Below are positions 7,432-14,299 of a DNA stretch of 24,250 bases, one piece after another. The DNA lies in assembly GCA_045594105.1 (NCBI GenBank), contig JAZNXY010000140.1, positions 1-24,250 on the forward strand, given 5' to 3'. The DNA is from URNF01 sp045594105 (GTDB lineage Bacteria; Bacillota; Clostridia; Oscillospirales; Acutalibacteraceae). The notes below the pieces were generated by a model. It was given only the letters and a program-made list of their open reading frames with translations. It was not told the DNA's origin and ran no database searches. Position 1 is the stretch's first letter. Each line of letters opens with the position of its first letter. The position numbers were made by a program, and so were the translations under genes.

Positions 7432-8256
7432 ATGTCTGTTGTTGAAATTGCCGATTTTTCGGCCCCCGAGTTGGATATATATGCCCGTCTGACCGAGGCA
7501 CAGCTTCGCTGTCGTCTGGAAGCGGAAAAGGGTATTTTTATTGCGGAAAGCACGAAGGTGATTGGCACCGCATTGGATGCGGGGTACACACCGTTGTCTC
7601 TCCTTATGGAACAAAAGCATATCACGGGAGATGCCGCACACATCATAAAACGGTGTGGGGATATTCCCGTGTACACCGCCGCCCGGGAGGTGTTGGCAAA
7701 TCTTACGGGATACACCTTGACCCGTGGTGTTTTATGTGCCTTCCGCCGCCCCATATTACCTGCCGCCGAAGCCCTCTGTGAAGGTGCACGGCGCATCGCT
7801 GTGCTGGAAGGGGTGGTGGATTCCACCAACATCGGCGCCATTTTCCGTTCGGCCGCCGCTATGGGCGTGGATGCCATATTGCTGTCCCCCACCTGCTGTG
7901 ACCCGCTGTGCCGCCGTGCGATACGGGTCAGTATGGGCACGGTATTTCAAGTGCCGTGGACCTATTTGGGTGAAAATGCTGCCGATTGGACGGAAAACGG
8001 CATAAAAACACTCTCCGCTTGCGGCTTTAAGGTTGCCGCCATGGCACTTTCGGACAGTGCCGTGCGGATAGATGACCGTGCACTGATGGCAGAGGAAAAA
8101 CTGGCTATCCTGCTTGGTACCGAAGGGGACGGACTTGCCGCAAAAACCATCGAAAAAAGCGATTATACCGTAAAAATCCCCATGCGACACGACGTAGACT
8201 CGCTCAACGTGGCGGCGGCTGCAGCCGTTGCATTCTGGCAGCTTAGAAAAGAATAA
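7432..8256 (+). CDS. TrmH/SpoU family RNA 2'-O-ribose methyltransferase
   Basis: 274-residue SAM-dependent methyltransferase of the SPOUT superfamily that would methylate a ribose 2'-OH in rRNA or tRNA. An N-terminal substrate-binding domain (SpoU_sub_bind-like, about residues 20-95) leads into the knotted catalytic domain. Its three motifs are visible: motif 1 NIGAIFRS with the catalytic Arg, motif 2 ILLGTEGDGL, and motif 3 IPMRHDVDSLNVAAAAA. The start at ATG 7432 has GGAG 7 nt upstream. An in-frame TTG 19 codons earlier is excluded because it overlaps the promoter. It is a single-gene transcript ending at a shared terminator. The substrate nucleotide cannot be deduced. Confidence 0.94.
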   Translation: MSVVEIADFSAPELDIYARLTEAQLRCRLEAEKGIFIAESTKVIGTALDAGYTPLSLLMEQKHITGDAAHIIKRCGDIPVYTAAREVLANLTGYTLTRGVLCAFRRPILPAAEALCEGARRIAVLEGVVDSTNIGAIFRSAAAMGVDAILLSPTCCDPLCRRAIRVSMGTVFQVPWTYLGENAADWTENGIKTLSACGFKVAAMALSDSAVRIDDRALMAEEKLAILLGTEGDGLAAKTIEKSDYTVKIPMRHDVDSLNVAAAAAVAFWQLRKE

Positions 8257-8258
8257 AA

Positions 8259-8293
8259 AAAGCACCGTTTCCTTCGGGAAACGGTGCTTTTTT
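8259..8293. terminator. Bidirectional terminator between converging transcripts
   Basis: 14-bp stem 8259-8272 / 8277-8290 (GCACCGTTTCC / GGAAACGGTGC core) with a TTCG tetraloop. It has T runs on both strands, serving the SpoU gene (plus) and the Rnf-like operon (minus). Confidence 0.93.
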
Positions 8294-8336
8294 ATATCAC
8301 GGGAACAACCCTTTGTTCGTAGTATATAAATGCGGA

Positions 8337-9515
8337 TTATTCTGCAAAAGCAGAGAAGGTATAGTTACCTTCATCAAGGAAGAAGGACACATTTTTGTCA
8401 GCCGCCCGCAACGCTTTTACCACCGCCGCATTTCCGTCCAGCAACAGTGCAAAACCGCCTGCTTTTACACGCTGCTTTACAGCATCTGCCACACGGGTTG
8501 CGGTATCGGTCATGGTGTCTGCCGAAACGGTCAGCATTTCACCCGCTACCGCCAGCTTTTCACCCACTTTGCCTTGACGCATATCCGGTACCACAAAATC
8601 AGCACCCATATCCAGTGGCGAAACATGGTACGGTGCGGTGGTGTTGCCCAGTGCCGCATTCGCACTGCAGCGCACCAACACGGGAACGTCACACAACGTA
8701 TCCATCCGTGCCACAAACTTTTTCAGCACATCCCCTTTGGAAAGGGTGGCGTCACCTGCGGCGGCAAAATCCGCCTGCGAGGTTTGCACGGGGAAATACA
8801 CCCCGTCCAGCATAATGCCGCCGGCTCCTGCCGCTTGCAATTCCTCCGCCAAAGCGGTGATATATGCCTGTGCAGCATCCGCATACGGATTGAGCCACGG
8901 CTTGCCGCCGTTTTTGGGGTCACCGTCATACCACGTCCAATCGGCGTGATTGGTGGTACCCACCTTGGCATCGTGTAAAACCCGAGGTGCCAGGGAATCT
9001 TCAAAGCAATAGAGCAGCGGTATCGGTAAAATCCCTTCTTTTCGCAACAGTGCGAAGCTGTCGGTAAGAGCTTTCAGGGAGATACTGTCAGCAAGCGCTC
9101 CTACGGTTTTGCCCGCTTCGGTTTCGGTGACGTACAGCAGCTGCCCCTGCTTATTTTTCAGCTCCACAACCATACTGTTAAACCCTGCCGCCACAGCTTC
9201 TTTAGCGGTTGCGGTCAGCTTTGTCGTGTCGGCGAGGGCAGACGCCGGCAACGTAAAGCCACGAAAATCGGTGGTTTCGGTTGCGGTGGTCACCGTGGTA
9301 GTGGCCGCTGTTTCTTTATTCACTGTAGTGGTTGCCGCCGTGCCGCCCACCGGGGTGGTCGGTGCGGGCTTTTCCTTAAACAACCATTTTGCAGCAAAAA
9401 AGCTGCCCGGTATTAAGATAACCGCCGCCAGCACCCAGCCCAAAATCGCCTGCAAAGCCGCAGGACGACGGCGACGTAAATAACTGCGTCTTTTCCGATG
9501 CAGTTTTCGACCCAT
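8337..9515 (-). CDS. Membrane-anchored DUF4015 (putative glycoside hydrolase) protein, last gene of the Rnf-like operon
   Basis: 392 residues. A very basic N-terminus (KLHRKRRSYLRRRRP) is followed by one membrane helix (about 20-46), so the rest should lie outside the cell. A Thr/Ala/Pro-rich linker (about 50-82) leads to a DUF4015-like TIM-barrel domain (about 85-390), recognised by GFNSMVVELKNKQGQLLY, WLNPYADAAQAYI and AGGIMLDGVYFP. Asp237 in the last motif corresponds to the acidic strand-end residue in related barrels. ATG 9515 has AGGAGG 8 nt upstream. It lies 29 bp after the RnfA gene with no terminator between, so it is probably co-transcribed with rnfCDEA. Substrate and catalysis are unproven for this family. 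Why a cell-wall or polysaccharide protein shares a transcript with a redox complex is unknown. Confidence 0.8.
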   Translation of the reverse strand: MGRKLHRKRRSYLRRRRPAALQAILGWVLAAVILIPGSFFAAKWLFKEKPAPTTPVGGTAATTTVNKETAATTTVTTATETTDFRGFTLPASALADTTKLTATAKEAVAAGFNSMVVELKNKQGQLLYVTETEAGKTVGALADSISLKALTDSFALLRKEGILPIPLLYCFEDSLAPRVLHDAKVGTTNHADWTWYDGDPKNGGKPWLNPYADAAQAYITALAEELQAAGAGGIMLDGVYFPVQTSQADFAAAGDATLSKGDVLKKFVARMDTLCDVPVLVRCSANAALGNTTAPYHVSPLDMGADFVVPDMRQGKVGEKLAVAGEMLTVSADTMTDTATRVADAVKQRVKAGGFALLLDGNAAVVKALRAADKNVSFFLDEGNYTFSAFAE

Positions 9516-9544
9516 AAGAATTGCCTCCTAAGTGAGAGATTGCA

Positions 9545-10141
9545 TTAAATAAAGGATACCGAAGAGGAAAAGCCCATTACTGCGAGCGCCATCAGCCCAA
9601 CGTACAAAAAGATGATCGGCAAGCCACGGAACGCCGCAGGAATATCGGGGTTATCCACACGTTCAATACCTTCGGCGGTGAGGTAACTGAGCACCACAAA
9701 GCCGACACAACAGCCAAGTGCCAGACCGATAGCGCCAAACAAGGACAGCGAAAAGCTGTGGTTGCAAATGAGTGCCACGCCGATAACCAGATTGTTAAAT
9801 GCGGCAAGCGGAAACAGTTTGCCGATGCGAGCATACAATTTCGGTGCCATCTTGGCAAAGATCGGGGTGATAACGCTGTACAAAACCAGAGCAATACCCA
9901 CGATAATCAGCGGACGGGACAGCTTCGCCAAAAAGCTGATGCCTATCATTTTATCAATCGGATAGGCGATTGCCACGGTTAACACCGCAAACAGTGCAAG
10001 CACAGCCGAAAACAAGCCGATGTCCTTCGGACGACGGATGATACGCAACAGCATTGACGAGCCAAAGCCGGTGGAAAGCACGATGTTCTGTGCTAATGCA
10101 GAGGCAAACAGAAACAAGATAAAATCCCATACCTCATTCAC
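9545..10141 (-). CDS. rnfA: RnfA-like integral membrane subunit lacking both conserved cysteines
   Basis: 198 residues with about six membrane segments, the family's usual length. In canonical complexes RnfA pairs with RnfE as an inverted-repeat membrane core that relays electrons. It is recognised by NIVL near 19-22, FPLAAFNNLVIGVAL (110-124), and the PDIPAAFRG...VGLMALAVMGFSS C-terminus. Against remembered E. coli RsxA, the Cys of FLGLCPF aligns with Ser29 (GFGSSM) and the Cys of TTNCAVLG aligns with Asn117. These two cysteines bind half of the intramembrane iron-sulfur centre in Rnf/Nqr. The start is GTG 10141 with AGGAGG 9 nt upstream, overlapping the rnfE stop by 8 nt. It is the fourth gene of the operon. 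The symbol denotes homology only. Confidence 0.87.
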   Translation of the reverse strand: MNEVWDFILFLFASALAQNIVLSTGFGSSMLLRIIRRPKDIGLFSAVLALFAVLTVAIAYPIDKMIGISFLAKLSRPLIIVGIALVLYSVITPIFAKMAPKLYARIGKLFPLAAFNNLVIGVALICNHSFSLSLFGAIGLALGCCVGFVVLSYLTAEGIERVDNPDIPAAFRGLPIIFLYVGLMALAVMGFSSSVSFI

Positions 10142-10784
10142 TGCGAATCGCCTCCTCTTCCGTTACCATGCCCGTTTTCTTAGAACGAATCTGGCGAAGC
10201 AACGCCGCCATAAAGCCAAGCAGGATAATAGCAGCAAACGGATATGCCGCCTCGGGAAACCGTGCTTCAAAGCCCAACGGCTTTCCCCAAATCGTGCCGG
10301 TTGTCACAATTTCACGCAATGCGGAAATAACACAAATAACCACACCAAAGCCAAGCGACGTGCCGACAGCATCGGTCATGGCGAGCAGCGGATGCCGTCC
10401 CACCGAAAACCCGCCTGCTCGGTAGGTAAACAGCGTGTTTACCGCCATTAACGGCAAAAACACGTATAAGGATGCGTACAATTCCGGTGAAATATACGTA
10501 CCCATAACAAAACCGCAAGCCACCATCAACGCCATTGCCAGAATGGTGTAAATCGGTGTACGCAAGGCGGCGGGCAGCTTTTTGCCGATGGCAGACATCA
10601 GCAAACTGCTCGGCAGCAATACAGCAAAGGTGCAAACGGTCAATGCTACACCCTTTTGCAGGGTCGTGCCTGCCGCAATAATGGGGCAAAGACCCAAGCC
10701 CTGCACCAACACCACGTTATCATACGCAAACGAGCGGGAAAACACATGACGCAATTGTTCCTTCATCGTTTTTTGCTCATTCAT
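10134..10784 (-). CDS. rnfE: RnfE-like integral membrane subunit retaining one of two conserved cysteines
   Basis: 216 residues with about six membrane segments. RnfE is the inverted-topology partner of RnfA. Family blocks seen: VVLVQGLGLCPIIAAGTT (24-41), LPLMAVNTL (110-118), and SALREIVTTGTIWG (154-167). Cys33 of LGLCP is kept, but the second cysteine, in canonical VTNCIVVGRAEAF, is replaced by Thr117 (VNTLFTYRAGGF). The start at ATG 10784 forms an ATGA overlap with the rnfD stop, behind AAAGGGGG. A longer in-frame start 13 codons upstream lies inside rnfD and has weaker support. The charged C-terminal tail is cytoplasmic by analogy. Confidence 0.88.
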   Translation of the reverse strand: MNEQKTMKEQLRHVFSRSFAYDNVVLVQGLGLCPIIAAGTTLQKGVALTVCTFAVLLPSSLLMSAIGKKLPAALRTPIYTILAMALMVACGFVMGTYISPELYASLYVFLPLMAVNTLFTYRAGGFSVGRHPLLAMTDAVGTSLGFGVVICVISALREIVTTGTIWGKPLGFEARFPEAAYPFAAIILLGFMAALLRQIRSKKTGMVTEEEAIRSE

Positions 10785-11770
10785 GCGACACGACCCCCTT
10801 TCGCACGACGTGCTCTGTACCAATTGGCAAAATACCAGCAGCCGCGGTCAATCAGCGGTGCACAGCTGTTCATCAACAGCACGGCAAAGCAAGCACCTTC
10901 CTCAAATCTGCCGGTGTGACGCAGCAGCATCACCATAATGCCGGCCAGCACACCGTAAGCAATGCGTGCAGGGTTATAGCGGGGAGAGGTTACAGGGTCA
11001 TTAAGCAAAAATACACCTGCAAACAACAAATATCCCGCACTGATTTCGAGTGCAACGTTATATATGACACCGCCCGCACTACGTGGGAACAGTGCCGCAA
11101 TCACGATACATACCGCAAGGTACGGAATGGTGATATACGGCGAAGCGGTGCGACGTAAGAACAAAAATGCAGCTGCCGCCAGCAATACAAACAAGGCGGT
11201 AGCACCGATCGGTCCGCACAATTCACCCCACGCAACGTCTGCAAAGGAGAAATCGGCGGCAGCTCCTGCTGCCAATTCCGCCGCAGGAGACGCTTTGGTT
11301 ACCAGCGTTTCGGGCATACTCCACAAGGGCAATCGGGTGTTGGCGGTCACGTCGGGATAGGTAAATACACGTGTCGGAAAGCACTGTGTTGCCAGTGCCA
11401 TACCTGCTGCCGCAGGATTAAACACGTTGCGACCAAAGCCGCCAAACGGGATTTTCACCACAATTATCGCAAAAGCAGATGCCAACACAGGCACCCAATA
11501 CGGTGTAACAGGGGACATCATCAGACCGATAAGAGTGCCGGTCACCAAAGCACTGCCGTCAAAGACGGTGGGTCGCTGATGGCGTACGGCATTGCCTGCC
11601 AGCTCGCAAAACAGTGCGGAAACCACACTCGCAAGCACCACAAAGGCAGGACGCAGACCGTATGAGAAGCAGGAAAATATCAGCAAAGCCAGCAGTGCAA
11701 TTTCCACGTCCCATATATAGCGGTCGGTTTTTGTACCGCTGTGCAACCACGGTGCACGGGTCTCACGCAT
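10781..11770 (-). CDS. rnfD: RnfD-like integral membrane subunit with Ser at the flavinylation position
   Basis: 329 residues, about nine membrane segments. RnfD normally carries FMN covalently bound to Thr in an S/TGATPL-like motif on the outer face. Family blocks: DGSALVTGTLIGLMMSPV (71-88), GGFGRNVFNPAAAG (110-123), GPIGATALFVL (186-196) and NDPVTSP (257-263). The flavin motif reads VTKASPAAEL (157-166), placing Ser161 where Thr is usual. The start at ATG 11770, behind a near-perfect GGAGGTGA, overlaps the rnfC stop by 8 nt. An in-frame ATG 13 codons upstream would lie deeper in rnfC and lacks a comparable site. In clostridial operons rnfG normally follows here; instead rnfE follows with an ATGA junction. 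Confidence 0.9.
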   Translation of the reverse strand: MRETRAPWLHSGTKTDRYIWDVEIALLALLIFSCFSYGLRPAFVVLASVVSALFCELAGNAVRHQRPTVFDGSALVTGTLIGLMMSPVTPYWVPVLASAFAIIVVKIPFGGFGRNVFNPAAAGMALATQCFPTRVFTYPDVTANTRLPLWSMPETLVTKASPAAELAAGAAADFSFADVAWGELCGPIGATALFVLLAAAAFLFLRRTASPYITIPYLAVCIVIAALFPRSAGGVIYNVALEISAGYLLFAGVFLLNDPVTSPRYNPARIAYGVLAGIMVMLLRHTGRFEEGACFAVLLMNSCAPLIDRGCWYFANWYRARRAKGGRVA

Positions 11771-13004
11771 TGCCGTCACCTCCCCAATCCAACAGCATAG
11801 ACACGTCATTTCGTGCGGCAGAGCGTACCAGGCCCATCACGTCACGTTCGGCAGGGCATACGTAACTGCACGCACCACAGCCGTCACACAAATCTGCGTG
11901 CAGAGGGATCAGGCGTTCATAGTGCATATTTTCGGAGCGACGCACAATTTCATACGGTAAAAGACCCTTGTGACAAACCGATGCACAACTGCCACAACCA
12001 AAGCACGGGTCGTTTTCAACCGGTGCTACCTTGCCGAAAGCCAGAACACAGGTCACACCCGGCAAAACCGGCAGCGTTGTATCTCCCAACGCCACGCCTG
12101 TCAGTGCATCACCGACAATAACCGCACCGTCCAGATTGGGCACACCGCAAAAATCCAGCAAGGATTGTACGGGCGTGCCGTAGGCGACACGCAGATTTTG
12201 CGGCTCTTTGACCGCATCGCCTGCCACCGTCACCACGCCGTGCGTAGCGGGCATATCCAGATACACGGCATCGTGCAAGGCCGCAAGTGCCTGCACACCG
12301 ATACGGCAAACCGCACCTTTTTGGTTTGTAAACACGTCTACAGGATACAGCGGCTTTGCAAAATACAGCTCCTCTTCTTTGAACTCTTGCTTCAATGCCG
12401 CTGTCAGCGCTTCATTTTCAAGGCACACGGTAATATGTGCCGCTTTGGCGGAAATTGCCTTTGCGGCAAGTGCCAATCCTTTTTTTACTGCCTCAGTGCT
12501 GTCCAACAGCACCGCAAAGGCGGCACTGGCAAAGGGCTGTGCCTCCACCGCATCGCCAACCAGAACAGCGCCCTTGTTGGCGGTCAGCTTTTCGTATAAC
12601 GGTTTCCCGTCTGTTTCATCAATGATACCTGCCTTCTTCGCGGCATCCACAATCTGTGCGGCTGTGAAGGCCTTTGCAGACAAACCCAGGCCGAGAGGCA
12701 GCGTTTCGCCTTCTTCCTGTGCAATGTTAGCACAGGTGACAGTGCCAAACAAGGGATGGGTAATGTCTGTATAAGAGGATACGGTACCCGCAGCAGATGC
12801 CACGGCAACAAGTCCCATATCGTCAGAAAATAACGGCTGTCCTTTTTTTACCTGCGTTTCGGGTGCCACCGTCACCTCTTCGGGTGCCACGGTCAAGGAC
12901 AGCGGCACCGTCAACGGTGCGTGAAAACGCGGTGCTGCTACCGGCAGCAGTGCTGCGGGCAGTTTTACATCCCATAACGGTAATCCGTGTTTCGGGAACA
13001 GCAT
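11763..13004 (-). CDS. rnfC: RnfC-like peripheral subunit: two 4Fe-4S motifs kept, NADH/FMN loop lost
   Basis: 413 residues, first gene of the operon. RnfC is the cytoplasmic NADH-oxidising/reducing subunit of Rnf. Visible are an N-terminal barrel-sandwich domain (about 28-100), a complex-I-51K-like middle with RVAYGTPVQSLLDFCG (272-287) and IVGDALTGVALGD (296-308), and a C-terminal ferredoxin domain with CFGCGSCASVCH (334-345) and CDGCGACSYVCP (373-384). The canonical glycine-rich AGLGGAGFPT-type loop is replaced by AGIIDETDGKPLY (125-137). The downstream ECEPY block reads EAQPF (154-158), and the YPSGGAKQL block is absent. ATG 13004 follows AAGGTGAT. It diverges from the MecA-like gene. NAD(H) use is therefore doubtful. 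Confidence 0.88.
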   Translation of the reverse strand: MLFPKHGLPLWDVKLPAALLPVAAPRFHAPLTVPLSLTVAPEEVTVAPETQVKKGQPLFSDDMGLVAVASAAGTVSSYTDITHPLFGTVTCANIAQEEGETLPLGLGLSAKAFTAAQIVDAAKKAGIIDETDGKPLYEKLTANKGAVLVGDAVEAQPFASAAFAVLLDSTEAVKKGLALAAKAISAKAAHITVCLENEALTAALKQEFKEEELYFAKPLYPVDVFTNQKGAVCRIGVQALAALHDAVYLDMPATHGVVTVAGDAVKEPQNLRVAYGTPVQSLLDFCGVPNLDGAVIVGDALTGVALGDTTLPVLPGVTCVLAFGKVAPVENDPCFGCGSCASVCHKGLLPYEIVRRSENMHYERLIPLHADLCDGCGACSYVCPAERDVMGLVRSAARNDVSMLLDWGGDGNA

Positions 13005-13030
13005 TTTGCATCACCTTCCAAAACATACCG

Positions 13031-13068
13031 CTTGTTTTTAACAACAAGGCGGCTTATCATAGTATAAC
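13031..13068 (+). promoter_or_regulatory. Divergent promoter region between rnfC and the MecA-like gene, with inverted repeat
   Basis: On the plus strand TTGTTT (13032-13037) lies 17 bp from TATCAT (13055-13060), a plausible promoter for the MecA-like gene. A possible -10 (TATACT) lies on the minus strand for rnfC, but without a good -35. The region holds an inverted repeat, CTTGTT (13031-13036) / AACAAG (13043-13048). It does not fit the 18-bp clostridial Rex site. Confidence 0.4.
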
Positions 13069-13086
13069 GAGCTTCTAAAGGGGGTT

Positions 13087-13602
13087 ATGGTTTTGCACAT
13101 TTCACATATCGCAGGCGGTGCACTGCGTGTGCTTTTAAGCGACAGCGATTTGTCTCGCTTCGGCACCGATTTTGCAGCCCTGCGTGAGGGAGACCCACAA
13201 ACAAAAGCGGTCATTCGCCGCATACTGCGTGCGGTATTTGAGCAGGAGGATATGCCACAGGAAACCGCATTGACAGTAGAAGCGGTGCCTGCTGACGGCG
13301 GTTGTCTGCTGCTCATCACACCACGTTCACGTGCCGCTGACAGCATATATACCGTCTTTCTTTCCGACGAAAACGCCCTGCTGCAGCTGCAGCAAGCCCT
13401 GCGCACACAGGTGTCCGATGCAATTGTCAGCACCGTGCTGTATCGGTTGCCGGACCACCATTGCCTGACACTGTACTGCGAGCATGTATCCGAGCATATA
13501 CGCACCGTTCTGCACGAGTTCGGTACCGTACATACAGGAGTGGTCCCTGCGGCACGTGCCGCAGAATTTGCCGTATCAGAAGCCGTGTACGATTTCTGCT
13601 AA
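13087..13602 (+). CDS. MecA-like adaptor protein (ClpC adaptor family)
   Basis: 171 residues, soluble. The pattern resembles MecA: an N-terminal domain with a DL...L...K...L motif followed by ALTVEAVP (about 58-65) and a GGCLLLITPRSR strand (about 69-80), then a C-terminal domain with a conserved-looking ending, VVPAARAAEFAVSEAVYDF. MecA proteins bind ClpC and present substrates such as ComK. This one is shorter than Bacillus MecA (about 218) because the acidic linker is nearly absent. ATG 13087 is only 2 nt from AAGGGGG. TTG 13093 has better spacing (8 nt) and would give the MecA-like start MHISHIAGG, so the true start may be 13093. The 3' end overlaps rpe by 27 bp, tail to tail. The assignment is by pattern only. 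Confidence 0.6.
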   Translation: MVLHISHIAGGALRVLLSDSDLSRFGTDFAALREGDPQTKAVIRRILRAVFEQEDMPQETALTVEAVPADGGCLLLITPRSRAADSIYTVFLSDENALLQLQQALRTQVSDAIVSTVLYRLPDHHCLTLYCEHVSEHIRTVLHEFGTVHTGVVPAARAAEFAVSEAVYDFC

Positions 13603-14220
13603 TGCGGCAGGGTCCTCGTGACCGAAGAACGCACTGCCCATCACCGCAATATCCGCACCTGCTTTGGCGGCGATTTGTGCGGTTTCAGCATTGATGCCGC
13701 CGTCTACTTCAATGGAAATATCCAGACCCCGACGGGTGATTTCCTCACGGATTTCGGTAACCTTAGGCATCATATCCGCCATAAACTTCTGACCGCCGAA
13801 GCCGGGCTCTACGGTCATCACAAGCACCATATCCAACATATCGAGGTACGGGAACACCGCAGACGCAGGGGTTGCCGGCTTCACCGTCAATGCGGTTTTG
13901 ATGCCTGCTTCACGGATGCGTTGTAACGTGTCCGCAATATCCACATCCGCTTCCACGTGGAAGTTGATAAGATCAGCGCCTGCTTTGATAAAATCGTCAA
14001 GTAATTTGGCGGGATACTGCATCATCAGATGCACGTCAAACGGCAGCGCGGTATAGGGACGGATCGCCGCAATGATCGGTGCGCCAAAGCTCATATTCGG
14101 CACAAATACGCTGTCCATCACGTCAATATGCACGAGGTCTGCACCGTTTTTTTCAACAAACTGCATGGCATCTGCAAAATGTGCGAAATCACAGGATAAA
14201 ATAGAAGGAGAAACTTTCAT
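13576..14220 (-). CDS. rpe: Ribulose-phosphate 3-epimerase
   Basis: 214-residue TIM-barrel enzyme interconverting ribulose 5-phosphate and xylulose 5-phosphate in the pentose phosphate pathway. All signature blocks are present: SPSILSCDFAHF, HIDVMDSVFVPNMSFG (metal-binding His and catalytic Asp), FDVHLMM, FHVEAD, VEPGFGGQKF, and EVDGGI with the second catalytic Asp. The length is normal. ATG 14220 follows AAAGGCGG at about 7 nt. The gene has its own promoter. The last nine codons, including the stop, overlap the convergent MecA-like gene. It is not next to rsgA, its usual partner in Firmicutes. Confidence 0.97.
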   Translation of the reverse strand: MKVSPSILSCDFAHFADAMQFVEKNGADLVHIDVMDSVFVPNMSFGAPIIAAIRPYTALPFDVHLMMQYPAKLLDDFIKAGADLINFHVEADVDIADTLQRIREAGIKTALTVKPATPASAVFPYLDMLDMVLVMTVEPGFGGQKFMADMMPKVTEIREEITRRGLDISIEVDGGINAETAQIAAKAGADIAVMGSAFFGHEDPAALAEIVHGF

Positions 14221-14255
14221 GGTTTTTCCGCCTTTCTTTTTAACAATTTCATATC

Positions 14256-14284
14256 ATTATAGCATTTTTTGTCCGAAAGGTCAA
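14256..14284 (-). promoter_or_regulatory. Promoter of rpe
   Basis: Minus-strand TTGACC (14284-14279), 17-bp spacer, TATAAT (14261-14256), with a TG-n extended -10 (TGCTATAAT). Confidence 0.8.
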
Positions 14285-14299
14285 CCTGCTATTATTTGT

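Noticed and set aside
13031..13048. Possible Rex (NADH-sensing) operator before rnfC.
   Set aside because: Only one half-site (TTAACAA) is present; the partner half of the 18-bp clostridial consensus is missing. TTGTTAA near 2357 and 2501 likewise lack the second half.
8337..13602. Hidden rnfG or rnfB in another frame or strand of the Rnf-like locus.
   Set aside because: All six frames over this stretch show only antisense shadows; no FMN-binding RnfG motif and no RnfB CxxC ferredoxin array was found.
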